Notes: generated from the sequence alone by a model not told the origin. A DNA stretch of 63,664 bases from DGNJ01 sp002388905 (GCA_036843405.1 DAITSJ010000022.1:1-63664), one strand, 5' to 3'; counted from the first letter of the stretch, positions 9,393-18,478 are shown. Made by a program: numbers and translations.

Positions 9393-9893
9393 TTATTTGT
9401 AGGGGTCGACCGGCTGCATGTTTTCGTCGAGTTTACCGACGGCGATCATCATGCCCAGAACATCGGCGATGCTGTAGATGTGGACAATCTTGTCGCCCTC
9501 GAATTTGACGATTGAGAACCAGAGGGTGTTGATTTCCTGGCCTTTCGGCTCCATGCCCATGTACGGACCGCCGGTCTGCAGGCCATAGTGGTGACAGTAA
9601 ACCCAGATTTCGTCGTCGCCCTTGGCGGTGGCGTCCAGGGTGGAGTACTTGGACGGCGGAAAAGTATGATAAAGCTGTTCCGGGGACGTTTTCCACTCCC
9701 AATAAGTGCCCAGGTCGGGACGGTTGGGGTTGCCGTAGGTGAATTTCTCGGTATCGATGTGGGCGTCCATTTCCTCGCCAAATTTACCGTTGTTGAGAGT
9801 ATCCTGCAGGCTGATCCAGTGCTTGACCCGCTCTTTCTGCTTTTCAGTCAGGTGGGTCATCTGCTCTACGGGTGTATGCTCTTTCATTGGCAT
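9393..9893 (-). CDS. SnoaL/NTF2-like protein
   Basis: A 166-residue protein with features of the cystatin-like alpha+beta NTF2/SnoaL fold: a helical N-terminus with DTLNNGKFGEEMDAHID, a central WEWKTSPEQLYHTFPP segment and terminal strands WFSIVKFEGDKIVHIYSIADVLGMM. SnoaL-like proteins include polyketide cyclases, ester cyclases, ketosteroid isomerases and limonene epoxide hydrolase; this one cannot be assigned. AAGGAG sits 8 nt before the ATG at 9893. It lies 160 bp downstream of a P450 on the same strand and is bounded by a strong terminator, so it may act on the P450 product. Confidence 0.65.
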   Translation of the reverse strand: MPMKEHTPVEQMTHLTEKQKERVKHWISLQDTLNNGKFGEEMDAHIDTEKFTYGNPNRPDLGTYWEWKTSPEQLYHTFPPSKYSTLDATAKGDDEIWVYCHHYGLQTGGPYMGMEPKGQEINTLWFSIVKFEGDKIVHIYSIADVLGMMIAVGKLDENMQPVDPYK

Positions 9894-10055
9894 AGGGTTT
9901 TCTCCTTTTCGTGAGTGGTGTCACAGGGCTGCCGGCGCGGCCGGCAACGGGAAACTGCAACGGATAGTTGTCCGGCAAAACGTTTTACCGAACGGATATC
10001 GGCTGACTTGGAGGGCCGGGCATTCCCGCCGGCACCAATACCGATTCTTGAAAAT

Positions 10056-11303
10056 TTATGACCCGCTCCAGACCAGGGGAAGCCGGGTGGGTTGAATAAT
10101 GCCGCCCATTTGGCTGCTAATGGTCTCGCCGGGTTTGATGGTGAACTCCGGTAACGCCGCCAACAATTCCTCGTGGGCGATGCGCAATTCGCGACGCGCC
10201 AGATGGACACCAAGGCAAAAATGCGGACCCACGCCGAAAGAGGCGTGAGCGGGCTTGCGATCGAAACGGATTTCGTGAGGGTTCTCAAAAGCTTCGGGAT
10301 CCCGCGCCGCTACCGTAGTGCACATGGCGACGCGATCGCCCGGTTTAACAGTGACACCGGCCAGTTCGGTTTCCTTGACACAGTTGCGAAATGTGGTAAC
10401 CGCCGCAAAAGCCCGCATGAATTCCTCGACAGCGGCGGGAATCAGCGAGGGGTTTTCCCGCAACTGCCGTTGACGATCGGGATTCTCCGCCAAATAGCGG
10501 ACCTGGTTACCAATATTGGCGGTGACAGTGTCAAGGCCGCCAATAAAGAGGTTAAAGGCGTAACCCAGAAGCTCATCGTCGGTCCATTTACGGCCGTTCA
10601 CCTCGGATTTAATCGCCGCGCTGATCAGGTCGTCGCCGGGATTGGCCTTGCGCTCCGCAATCACTTCCCGCAAGTAGTCCACCACGTTACGGGTGGCCTC
10701 CTGAATCACCGACAGTTCGCCGGAGTGGAGCAGCCCGTGCTCCCATTTCTGGAATTCCCAGATTCTTTCCTGAGGCAGCTCCATCATATCGAGCACCACG
10801 GCCACGGGAAAAGGATAGGCGAAATCCGTCATCAGGTTACATTCGCCCTTGTCCTTGAACTGATCGATGAGATTGCGGGCTCGCATGCGCAGGTTGTCTT
10901 CCAGCTTGGCCATTCGGGGCGGCGAAAACAGTGGATTGAGCGCCATGCGGTAATGGGTGTGATCGGGAGGATCCTGCTCTGTGGGCACCTGGTTCCAGTC
11001 CTCGCCGATAAAACGGGCGAAGTTGCTATAGCCCCTGCTGGAGAAATGCTCGGTGTCAAAGAACACGTGGCGTAGATCGTCGTTGCGACGGAACAGCCAC
11101 GCGCCGGTGCCTTCGCCGGGAACAACACCCAGTACATAAGCGGCTTCGGGCCCCTCGCATGCGCCGGGAACCACGGTCTGCCACGGATTCTGCTCCGTGT
11201 ACCGCCCCATCACCAGGGGAAAGTCCGATTCGACGAGTTGTGCCGGTACGTGGTCGGGAATCGATTGTTGGACATCTTGTGTTGTTGCAGTGCCTTCGCT
11301 CAT
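10056..11303 (-). CDS. Cytochrome P450, CYP101-like
   Basis: A 415-residue soluble bacterial P450 similar in layout to P450cam. The I-helix carries GGLDTVTAN with the acid-threonine pair used for oxygen activation. The heme-binding loop is FGVGPHFCLGVHLARRE, with the thiolate cysteine at about residue 363. VEEFMRAFAA holds the ExxR-type K-helix region. The start MSEGTATTQ at 11303 has AGAGGTGG just upstream; a longer in-frame extension lacks one. It probably takes electrons from a [2Fe-2S] ferredoxin such as the one encoded at 28835. Substrate unknown; CYP101 relatives often hydroxylate terpenoids and other small cyclic compounds. Confidence 0.9.
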   Translation of the reverse strand: MSEGTATTQDVQQSIPDHVPAQLVESDFPLVMGRYTEQNPWQTVVPGACEGPEAAYVLGVVPGEGTGAWLFRRNDDLRHVFFDTEHFSSRGYSNFARFIGEDWNQVPTEQDPPDHTHYRMALNPLFSPPRMAKLEDNLRMRARNLIDQFKDKGECNLMTDFAYPFPVAVVLDMMELPQERIWEFQKWEHGLLHSGELSVIQEATRNVVDYLREVIAERKANPGDDLISAAIKSEVNGRKWTDDELLGYAFNLFIGGLDTVTANIGNQVRYLAENPDRQRQLRENPSLIPAAVEEFMRAFAAVTTFRNCVKETELAGVTVKPGDRVAMCTTVAARDPEAFENPHEIRFDRKPAHASFGVGPHFCLGVHLARRELRIAHEELLAALPEFTIKPGETISSQMGGIIQPTRLPLVWSGS

Positions 11304-11599
11304 TGGTCCCACCTCTGGAAAATCGAATAATGCGTCAACGGCTGACGGAGTAATTGGTTGTCTCGCCAACGCTTACGAACGCCGGCGCCACCCTCGCCGG
11401 GAACGCGAGCCAAGCCTCTTTGGGCATACTAGGCATACTATAAGAGCCGGTCCCGCTAAAATATATATTTTTTCATCTTATCGACTTCTGGGGGCCCGGG
11501 TCAACCGGCGGTGGCTTTTACCGTCAATAGAGTATAGAAGATAAACCGGCAAGCGCGGCAAGGAAAAACCCGGGCACCCGGGCGATTCCACTGGCTTTA
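11304..11599. promoter_or_regulatory. Regulatory region upstream of P450, with a tandem 9-bp repeat
   Basis: A 296-bp gene-free stretch between the P450 start and the APH-like gene stop. It contains GGCATACTA twice in direct tandem at 11423-11440 and an AT-rich block (AAAATATATATTTTTT) around 11458-11473. On the minus strand the repeat lies between this AT block and the P450, so it is placed as an activator or repressor site might be. No convincing -35/-10 pair could be fixed. Confidence 0.4.
11564..11583 (-). terminator. Rho-independent terminator after the APH-like gene
   Basis: On the minus strand CCCGG-GTGC-CCGGG is followed by five T, about 20 bp past the stop at 11600. The stem is short but entirely G-C. 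It would close the LLM/APH-like transcript before the P450 promoter region. Confidence 0.6.
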
Positions 11600-12730
11600 C
11601 TACTCCTCCTCGACCGGCGTCAGGTTGGCGACAAACGCGGCAAAATCCGGGCCCAACTCCGGAACGGCCATACCCAGCTTTTTGGCCAGGTAGACCGTCA
11701 TCTGGTTATCGGTAAGGGATTTATTGTCGGCGGGAATATTGCCCAGGTCCACCTGACGATCGAACTGGCGGATAGCGACAATTCCCATGCGCAGCCCGGT
11801 GAGGATGTCGTAATAATCCATATGCTCGACCTGCCGGCCGACGGCTTCCTCGTAAAGCCGGATGGTCTGGTCGCGATCCGGCAGGCCGGCCAGCCTCTCG
11901 ATGCCGAACCCTTCGCTGAACAACTCGTCGAAGTAAAGCCACCAGGCCAGGTCGATCTCCCCGGGGCCGAGAGCGGCCAGCTCCCAGTCAATCAGGGAGG
12001 CTACGGTACCGTCCGGGTTGTACATGGTATTGAAGGGAGTGGGGTCGCCCCACAGGACGCTGGTGGCGGCGCTCGACGGACGGTTCTCGATAACGTGATC
12101 CAGCGCCGCCTGGACAATGGGAATATCCCGTCCGCGGGCCGCCCACTGGTACCACTCCCGAAGGTAGTTGACATACTGCTCGAGGCCCGGCTCTCCGCGC
12201 TCCGGGCGATCCAGGAAGCCGAAACCGTCCCGCCAATCCAGCTTATGGAGTTCGGCAAAAGCGCGGATGCCGTTACGCCAGACATCGAAGCGCTGTCCGG
12301 GATTGAGCTCGGTCAGCCACCCCTCCAGATTGTAATTGGGCTTTTGCGTGGCGGCACGGCCCGGTACCCGCTCCATGATCAGGAAGGGGGCCCCGAGCAG
12401 TTCGGAGGACGGCTCCATGCCGATATATTCCGGCACCGGCAGGTGGCCGACCCGGGTCAGCGCGGCAAGCATCTTGCTCTGGAACTCCAGGTCCCCGCCC
12501 AGCACCAGGTCGAAGCTGTCCCCCTGCCGGCGCACCACCAGCCCGCGCTCCTGCGGGCCCCGGTCATCCCGGTAGCTGACATCGATAAAGAAGATATCGG
12601 CGGACCAGCCGGACCCGTGTTGCAATTCCACCGGCGCCAGGGCGACATCGCGCCAGCCGGCAATATTGTCCTCAAGCCACTTGGCCAGCCGTACCCGGGT
12701 GGTTTCGGCATCGGGCATGGGCGCACTCAT
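11600..12730 (-). CDS. APH/choline-kinase-like phosphotransferase family protein
   Basis: A 376-residue member of the aminoglycoside phosphotransferase-like kinase superfamily. The catalytic loop reads LWGDPTPFN, keeping the catalytic Asp and the metal-binding Asn but with Trp where most members have His. The DFG-equivalent is LIDWELAALGPGEIDLAWW. Such proteins occur next to acyl-CoA and terpenoid catabolic genes and are thought to phosphorylate hydroxylated intermediates; antibiotic resistance is not suggested. Its ATG overlaps the stop of the upstream LLM gene in ATGA, indicating translational coupling, and a terminator follows its own stop. Confidence 0.75.
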   Translation of the reverse strand: MSAPMPDAETTRVRLAKWLEDNIAGWRDVALAPVELQHGSGWSADIFFIDVSYRDDRGPQERGLVVRRQGDSFDLVLGGDLEFQSKMLAALTRVGHLPVPEYIGMEPSSELLGAPFLIMERVPGRAATQKPNYNLEGWLTELNPGQRFDVWRNGIRAFAELHKLDWRDGFGFLDRPERGEPGLEQYVNYLREWYQWAARGRDIPIVQAALDHVIENRPSSAATSVLWGDPTPFNTMYNPDGTVASLIDWELAALGPGEIDLAWWLYFDELFSEGFGIERLAGLPDRDQTIRLYEEAVGRQVEHMDYYDILTGLRMGIVAIRQFDRQVDLGNIPADNKSLTDNQMTVYLAKKLGMAVPELGPDFAAFVANLTPVEEE

Positions 12731-13809
12731 GACTTCACCCGCTCCGGCAGGATTTTGCGCAGCTCGTCGGTGAGCGGGCCCATCTTGTAGGGGGAACTGC
12801 CGTGGAGCAGGATTTCGTCGGCGCCGGCGTCCATGAAATCGCACAACCGGCTGGCGCAACGCGCCGCCGAGCCAATGGCGGCGCCTTCCTCAATCCAGTC
12901 TGCGGGCAGGTCCCGGCTCACATCCACCAGCTGTTCCCGCGTAAAGGCCTGGTCCGCTGTCTTGTCGCCCAGGTTGGCCAGCTTGGGGTGGGATCGTATC
13001 TTTTCCAACACGGCGGTGTCCCAGCCGTTCATTTCGCAGATCATTTCCCCGAACTTGGGAATCTGGAAATAGGTGATGGCGCGGCCGCCCACGACGGCAT
13101 CCTCTTCGTCCCGGTCGAGATCCGGTGCCACGATGATGTTGTGATAAATGCGCACCGAGTCCGGATCGCGGCCCGCTTTTTCCGCCGCCTCGCGGACAAT
13201 TCTGGTGGAATTGCGTACACCCTCGCAGGTGATAAAGGGGTGTAGCAGAACACCATCGCAGTGCTTGCCGGCGAATTCCAGGGTCTTGGGTCCGATGGCA
13301 GTGAAGATGATCGGCGGCGGCGGGCCTTCGTAGCGATCGGTCAGCACCAGGGCGGGGAACTTGCCGAGGATGCCATCGTAGTTAACGGTTTCTCCGGCCC
13401 AGAGCCGGCGCATCATGTCGATAAAATCGGCGAGCCGGGGGAAATTGATGGGCGGGGAGCCCAGGGTGGCCAGATAGGAAGGCACGGCGCGCGCCAGCAA
13501 CAGGCGAAAGCGATCGCCGCTCATGGCCTGCATCAGGTTGGCGACACTGGCGGTAACCACCGGATTGCGCATGGTGGCATACATGGTCCCGGCGATGCGG
13601 ACTTTATCGGTTATCTGGCTCACCGCACCCCCGAGCACGGCGGGCTCCTTGACTGCGTAGCGTTCGGAAATCCAGACCGCGCCAAGACCGATACGTTCCG
13701 CTTCCCGGGCTTCGTCGAGACCCCGCAGGGGATCCTTGACCCGCCCCGGCAGAATATAGGTGCCGAACCTATCGAACAGCAATTCAGAGCCTTTCCCATT
13801 ATCGGACAT
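12727..13809 (-). CDS. LLM-class F420-dependent oxidoreductase
   Basis: A 360-residue TIM-barrel protein of the luciferase-like monooxygenase superfamily. The opening FDRFGTYILPGRVKDP and the segment LARAVPSYLATLGSP resemble a bacterial subgroup annotated as F420-dependent (TIGR03857-like, from memory). PPPPIIFTAIGPKTLEFAGKHCDGVLLHPF matches the phosphate-binding barrel end. F420 use is inferred from subfamily and from the F420 operon 3 kb away. Likely a hydride transfer to or from a ketone, alcohol or enone. It is translationally coupled to the APH-like kinase. AAGG lies about 10 nt before the ATG. Confidence 0.8.
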   Translation of the reverse strand: MSDNGKGSELLFDRFGTYILPGRVKDPLRGLDEAREAERIGLGAVWISERYAVKEPAVLGGAVSQITDKVRIAGTMYATMRNPVVTASVANLMQAMSGDRFRLLLARAVPSYLATLGSPPINFPRLADFIDMMRRLWAGETVNYDGILGKFPALVLTDRYEGPPPPIIFTAIGPKTLEFAGKHCDGVLLHPFITCEGVRNSTRIVREAAEKAGRDPDSVRIYHNIIVAPDLDRDEEDAVVGGRAITYFQIPKFGEMICEMNGWDTAVLEKIRSHPKLANLGDKTADQAFTREQLVDVSRDLPADWIEEGAAIGSAARCASRLCDFMDAGADEILLHGSSPYKMGPLTDELRKILPERVKS

Positions 13810-13902
13810 AAATCTGTACCTTTTTTAGTTTGTCTGCAGAGCCGGAAACCGCGGTCTCGGGAGTGGAGCACAACGAAGATCGCAGCGAGAATTAAGACAT
13901 CG

Positions 13903-13933
13903 ATTATATCAAGCGGAGACCGCACCGCCGCAA
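13903..13933 (-). promoter_or_regulatory. Candidate promoter for the LLM/APH-like operon
   Basis: On the minus strand a perfect TATAAT (13903-13908) lies 19 bp after TTGCGG (13928-13933). It is about 95 bp upstream of the LLM start, the only nearby gene it could serve. The long spacer and poor -35 box suggest help from an activator. Confidence 0.4.
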
Positions 13934-14028
13934 CCCCCTCCACCTTGGCCGACCTCTTTCGATTAAAGGCAGCCCCGCATCGAGCTACCGCGCCCGGGGC
14001 TGTTAATTCCCGCGCAAAAAAGGGAAAA

Positions 14029-16761
14029 TTATTTGATCAACCCCATCTGCCGGGCCCGGACGACGGCCTGGGCCCGGCGGCGGGTGCCCAGTTTGTCGAA
14101 TACCTGCTGCATGTACCACTTAACCGAACCTTCGGTAAGCCCGAGGGTGACGGCCACTTCGCGGTTGCTGAGGCCGTTGTTGCCAATCAGGGAGAGAATT
14201 TCCAACTCCCGGGGGGTGATGCTGCCGAGCAAGCCATCGGTATCGGGACTCGCCGCTGCCGGTACGTCGCCGGCGGTGATCTCACCGCCATCGAAAGCAG
14301 CGAGCACCCGGGCGGCGAAGCGGTCGGTGGGATGATCACTGGCCGGGGCCGACCGGACGATATTGGCCACCAGGGTATGGATGGGTGCGCCTTCGTCCAA
14401 AAAGTAGCGAACCACCCCCAGTGGTGCCGCCAGGGCCAGGGCCTCCCTCAAAGAGCGCTGCGCCGCCCGGTTTTCCCCCGTGAGCAGTTGCCCCTGAGCC
14501 AGGAGCACGCCCCAACGAATTTCCGCCAGCAGGGCGTGGCGGCGGCCACAAAAATTCCGCCATTGCCGGGCGAGCGCCACCGCCCCGCCGGCATTGCCAC
14601 TGTAGAGTTCGATGCGCAGCCGGGCCACCGCACGAATTTCGTCCACGGAGGTAGCATCCGGTCCGGGATCCAGGCCATCCTCCAAGGGGGGGACGCCCTC
14701 GGCGCTCAGGTAGTCCGCGGCCTCGGCTCCCCGGTCCCCGATCAGCAATAAGCGCACACGTTCAGCCACCAGCCCCAATCGCAGGCGCTCCAGCTCCCGG
14801 TCACGGGCGATAGCCAGTCCCCGATCCAGGACGCGAAAAGCCGTCTCTACCCCGTGGCGGAGCAGGTCCAGGCGGGCACGGGTGACATAACCCACCAGCA
14901 ATTGATCCACGAAACCGTGGACGGTAACCGCATCCAGCAGCGTATCCTGCAGTTGCCCGGCAGACTCCAGTTCGTTACGCGCATAATGGATGGCACTGAG
15001 GGGCATGCCGGGCAATGCCGCCAGGTCCGGGCTTCCCCCACTGAACCTGCGTGCTTCCTCGATACCCTCTTGCAGGGCGGCAATCGCCGCGTCCACCTTG
15101 CCCGCCTGAAAAAGGCTGAGGCCGATCACCGACTGCACGGAAATCAGCCCGAACAGGTAACCGGACCGGGATAGGATGCCCCGCGCCCGGGCGGCCAGGG
15201 ACTCCAGGTTTTCCATTCGGAACTGCTCCCGTTGGGCATAGAGCAACTGGGCATAATTGGTTCCCGCCAAATAGGGGTGGCTATCCTCCCGATAGCCATC
15301 GATCAATGCCCGGCACTGAGCCTCCACTTCCCGGGGCTGGTCCCGGGCCGCTGCCAGCATCATTTCCCGGTGGTGGAGCAAGTAACCGAGCCTGTCGGCC
15401 TCTTCCCGGGACAGGGCGCCCTCACCGTTGAGCGTGTCCAGCCGCGTCCTCACCGTCGACAGGATGCGGCGCACCTCCTCGAAGCGGAGGTTGCGGGTCA
15501 GGAGCCAGGCCCAGTCGAGCATTACCGCGGGAAATCTTTCGAGAATATCGGGGGGCAGGCGGCGGGCAAAACTGGCCACCAGGAATATGTGTCCGGCATA
15601 GGTCAGGTCCTGGCAGCAGGAGTCGAGGATACCGGCGGCACGGCATGGGTCTTCGGCAAGCAGGGCATATTCGATGGCCTCCACATAGAGCCCCTGGTTT
15701 TCGCACCACTCGCAGGCCCGGGCCAGCAACTCCGGGCGCAGGCCGGGATGCCTGTCGTCGAGAAGACGCTGGAGAAACTCGCCAAACAGATGATGGTAAC
15801 GGTACCAGGTGCGCTCGCGGTCGAGCTGCAGCAGAAAAAGCCCCGAAGATTCGATCTCATCGAGTAACGTCCGGGCGTTGTCCCCGCCCGTCACGGCATT
15901 GCAGAGATCCGGGGTGAAGCGACCCAGCACAGAAGTCCTGAGCAGGAAACCCTGGATCGCCTCCCGCTGGGCGGAAAACACTTCCTCGGCAAAAAATTCC
16001 GAAACCGGGCGTTCGCTGCCGGTCAGGGAAAGCGACTCGCCGCGGGTCGATATGCCCCGGCCCGGGGCCATGGTCGCCAGCTTGATGCCGGCGATCCACC
16101 CCTCGGTTCGCTGGTCCAGTGCCTCCACGTCCTCCACCGATAGGTTGCCGGTGCCCTCCTCCGCCAGAAACAGCCTGATTTCCCCGGCGGTAAAGCGCAA
16201 CTCCGGCCCCTCGATCTCCAGCAACTGGCCCAACGCCCGGTAACGGCCCAGTGGCAGGTCCGGCGTTTCACGGGTGGCAAACAGGAAGTGTGCGTTGTCG
16301 GGCGCCAGTTCGAGCAGGCGCGCCAATGCCGTCAGTGGCCTCTCCCCCAGTCGGTGGAGATCGTCGAAAAAAAGGAAAACGGGCGTTTCCGCCCGCTGAA
16401 GCTGGTTGACGATCACCGCGATCATGGACTCCGCGGCCATCTCGCGGCCGTGTTCCTGTATTTCCTCGAGCACCTGGCCGCTGTCGGGCACGGCACCGGC
16501 CACGGCCGCCGCCACATAGGCGAGCAAATCCGCCGCCTCGCGCTCGGCGGAATCCAGGGTCAGCCAGCCCGCCGCGCTTTCGCGTGTCGCCAGTTGGCGA
16601 AACCACTGTGAAAGCAGGCTGGTCTTGCCGTAACCGGCGGCGGCCTGAACCAGGGTGATACGCGCTCCGGCGGCCCGCTCGAGCAGCACCGCCAAACGCG
16701 GCCGGTCCACAAGCCCCGAGGGGTTGACCGGTGGCGACAGTTTGGTGCGTATCAGTTCCAT
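14029..16761 (-). CDS. MalT/AlkS-type LuxR-family ATP-dependent transcriptional regulator
   Basis: A 910-residue activator of the LAL/MalT type. The N-terminal STAND ATPase domain starts MELIRTKLSPP and carries the Walker A loop AAAGYGKTSLL near residue 38; FLFFDDLHRL is the Walker B. A long TPR-like helical region follows. The C-terminal LuxR helix-turn-helix reads TPRELEILSLIGNNGLSNREV. The start at 16761 has GGGAGG 7 nt upstream; a longer frame exists but lacks such a site. It diverges from the F420 operon across 257 bp and is the likely activator of that operon, of itself, or of nearby catabolic genes, by analogy with AlkS. Effector unknown. Confidence 0.9.
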   Translation of the reverse strand: MELIRTKLSPPVNPSGLVDRPRLAVLLERAAGARITLVQAAAGYGKTSLLSQWFRQLATRESAAGWLTLDSAEREAADLLAYVAAAVAGAVPDSGQVLEEIQEHGREMAAESMIAVIVNQLQRAETPVFLFFDDLHRLGERPLTALARLLELAPDNAHFLFATRETPDLPLGRYRALGQLLEIEGPELRFTAGEIRLFLAEEGTGNLSVEDVEALDQRTEGWIAGIKLATMAPGRGISTRGESLSLTGSERPVSEFFAEEVFSAQREAIQGFLLRTSVLGRFTPDLCNAVTGGDNARTLLDEIESSGLFLLQLDRERTWYRYHHLFGEFLQRLLDDRHPGLRPELLARACEWCENQGLYVEAIEYALLAEDPCRAAGILDSCCQDLTYAGHIFLVASFARRLPPDILERFPAVMLDWAWLLTRNLRFEEVRRILSTVRTRLDTLNGEGALSREEADRLGYLLHHREMMLAAARDQPREVEAQCRALIDGYREDSHPYLAGTNYAQLLYAQREQFRMENLESLAARARGILSRSGYLFGLISVQSVIGLSLFQAGKVDAAIAALQEGIEEARRFSGGSPDLAALPGMPLSAIHYARNELESAGQLQDTLLDAVTVHGFVDQLLVGYVTRARLDLLRHGVETAFRVLDRGLAIARDRELERLRLGLVAERVRLLLIGDRGAEAADYLSAEGVPPLEDGLDPGPDATSVDEIRAVARLRIELYSGNAGGAVALARQWRNFCGRRHALLAEIRWGVLLAQGQLLTGENRAAQRSLREALALAAPLGVVRYFLDEGAPIHTLVANIVRSAPASDHPTDRFAARVLAAFDGGEITAGDVPAAASPDTDGLLGSITPRELEILSLIGNNGLSNREVAVTLGLTEGSVKWYMQQVFDKLGTRRRAQAVVRARQMGLIK

Positions 16762-17018
16762 GGCTTCGCCTCCCGGCGAAGCTGGCGCGTTGTGACCATG
16801 ATGTGCTAATCCCCCTTGGAACAAGCATCCCATCATACCGTTTCTGCCCCGGGGACCGTTAAAAGCAATGGCGCGATGGCCTTTCGCCCGAACGGAACGG
16901 CCACCGGTCAGCGGCACCGACAAAGAACGATAGCCCCGGCGCCGGTATCTGAGTCGGGAGCATATGGGGTAAGATAGATCGCCTTTTTCAACCTCAAAGT
17001 AACGGGAGTAACAACAAC
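16762..17018. promoter_or_regulatory. Divergent regulatory region, MalT-type regulator / F420 operon
   Basis: The 257 bp separating the regulator from the F420 operon must hold both promoters. GGGAGTAACAACAAC precedes the Fno start as its ribosome site. No confident -35/-10 pair is visible, which fits activator-dependent promoters. Confidence 0.5.
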
Positions 17019-17696
17019 ATGGCAGACACAAAACCGGCACTGATCGGCGTGATTGGCGGCACCGGTAAGCTGGGCGCCGCCCTGTCGCGGCGCTGGCTGA
17101 AAGCCGGCCACAATGTGATGATTGGTTCCCGCAAGGCCGAAAAAGCCAGGGGCGTTGCCGACGAACTGGGTCGCGAACTGGGTGTCGACATCGCCGCGGG
17201 CAGCAATCGCGAAGCGGCGGAGCAAGCCTCCCTGCTGGTGGTCACCGTGCCTTTCGCGGCCCAGGCCGATACCCTGGCGGATATCCGGGATCTGACCGCC
17301 GGCAAGATCGTGGTGGACACCACCGTTCCCCTGATGCCGCCCAAGGTCATGCGCGTTCAGTTGCCGGAAGAAGGCAGCGCAGCCATGAAGGCGAAAGCCA
17401 TCCTCGGCGACGACGCCAACCTGGTCACTGCTTTCCACAGTGTTGCCGCCCACAAACTGGCCACCGATGAAGACATTGCCTGCGACGTCATGGTATTCGG
17501 CGACGACAGGAGTGCCCGGGCCCAGGTGGTGCGACTGGCCGACGACGCCGGCCTGCGCGGGATCCATTCCGGCGCACTGGTGAACTCCGTAGCTGCGGAG
17601 GCGCTGACGTCCATCCTGATTTTTGTCAACAAGACCTACTCGGTGGATGGCGCCGGCATCCAGTTCACCGGTGACCTCATCGCACCGGACGCCTGA
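17019..17696 (+). CDS. npdG: F420:NADPH oxidoreductase (Fno/NpdG)
   Basis: A 225-residue Rossmann protein that transfers hydride between NADPH and coenzyme F420, supplying reduced F420 for LLM-type enzymes. The N-terminus IGVIGGTGKLGAALSRRW is the Fno nucleotide-binding motif, and the following MIGSRKAEKA supplies residues for the NADPH 2'-phosphate. FHSVAAHKL and the end VDGAGIQFTGDL are also family features. It is first in the F420 operon and its stop overlaps the cofE start (TGATG). Its presence implies the cofactor is used as a reductant. Confidence 0.9.
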   Translation: MADTKPALIGVIGGTGKLGAALSRRWLKAGHNVMIGSRKAEKARGVADELGRELGVDIAAGSNREAAEQASLLVVTVPFAAQADTLADIRDLTAGKIVVDTTVPLMPPKVMRVQLPEEGSAAMKAKAILGDDANLVTAFHSVAAHKLATDEDIACDVMVFGDDRSARAQVVRLADDAGLRGIHSGALVNSVAAEALTSILIFVNKTYSVDGAGIQFTGDLIAPDA

Positions 17697-18478
17697 TGCC
17701 GACAAGCGACATCCATGTCCGGGGACTGGCGGGAATTGGCGACCTGGGCCCCGGCGACGATCTGGCCGCGATTCTGGCCGAAAGCCTGAATGAAAGTGCC
17801 ATCGCGCCCGCCACGGGTGACATCCTGGTGGTGGCCCAGAAAGCGGTTTCCAAGGTGGAGAACCGCTTTGCCGACCTCGCCACGGTGACGCCTTCCGACC
17901 GGGCCCGGATCCTGGCGGAGGAAACCCGCAAGGATCCACGCCTGGTGGAATTGATCCTGGGCGAATCCACGCACCTGGTACGAGCCCGGCCCGGCGTCCT
18001 GATCGTGCGCCACCGCAACGGCTACGTCATGGCCAACGCCGGTATCGATGCCTCCAACCTGGTACCCGGCCTGGGCGAACAGGTATTGCTCCTGCCGGAG
18101 GATGCCGATGCGTCCGCGGCCCGGCTCCGGGATGCCCTGGCCCGGCTCACCGGCGTAGAACTGGGTGTCGTGGTCTCGGACAGCTTCGGCAGGCCCTGGC
18201 GCAACGGCGTCACCAATGTGGCCATCGGTGCCGCGGGGATTCCGGCCCTCCTCGACCGGCGCAATGAAAAAGATCGCTACGGCCGCACCCTGGAGGTAAC
18301 CCAGGTGGCGGTGGGCGACCTGCTGGCCAGTGCCGCCGGCCTGGCCATGGGCGAGGGCGACGAGGGTTGTCCCGCCGTACATGTGCGGGGCCTGCCCGCC
18401 AACTATCGCGGCCACCCGGACCGCAATATCGGCGCGGCCGGCCTGATCCGCCCCCTGGAAGAGGACCTGTTCCGATGA
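17696..18478 (+). CDS. cofE: Coenzyme F420-0:L-glutamate ligase
   Basis: A 260-residue CofE, which adds gamma-linked glutamates to F420-0 with GTP. Recognised by DILVVAQKAVSKVENRF near residue 42, GVVVSDSFGRPWRNGVTNVAIG near 159-180 and DRYGRTLEVTQVAVGDLLASAA. The length is that of stand-alone CofE; the C-terminal nitroreductase-like domain of mycobacterial FbiB, which reduces dehydro-F420-0, is absent. The gene overlaps npdG (TGATG) and cofD (ATGA), so the operon is translationally coupled. Confidence 0.93.
   Translation: MPTSDIHVRGLAGIGDLGPGDDLAAILAESLNESAIAPATGDILVVAQKAVSKVENRFADLATVTPSDRARILAEETRKDPRLVELILGESTHLVRARPGVLIVRHRNGYVMANAGIDASNLVPGLGEQVLLLPEDADASAARLRDALARLTGVELGVVVSDSFGRPWRNGVTNVAIGAAGIPALLDRRNEKDRYGRTLEVTQVAVGDLLASAAGLAMGEGDEGCPAVHVRGLPANYRGHPDRNIGAAGLIRPLEEDLFR

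Noticed and set aside
11600..12730. Aminoglycoside resistance kinase
   Set aside because: The APH-like fold is shared by many metabolic kinases and the gene is coupled to an F420-type oxidoreductase, not to resistance genes.
13261..14751. 496-codon plus-strand frame crossing the LLM gene, spacer and regulator gene
   Set aside because: It overlaps two well-supported minus-strand genes and an apparent promoter; composition is that of a complementary-strand shadow.
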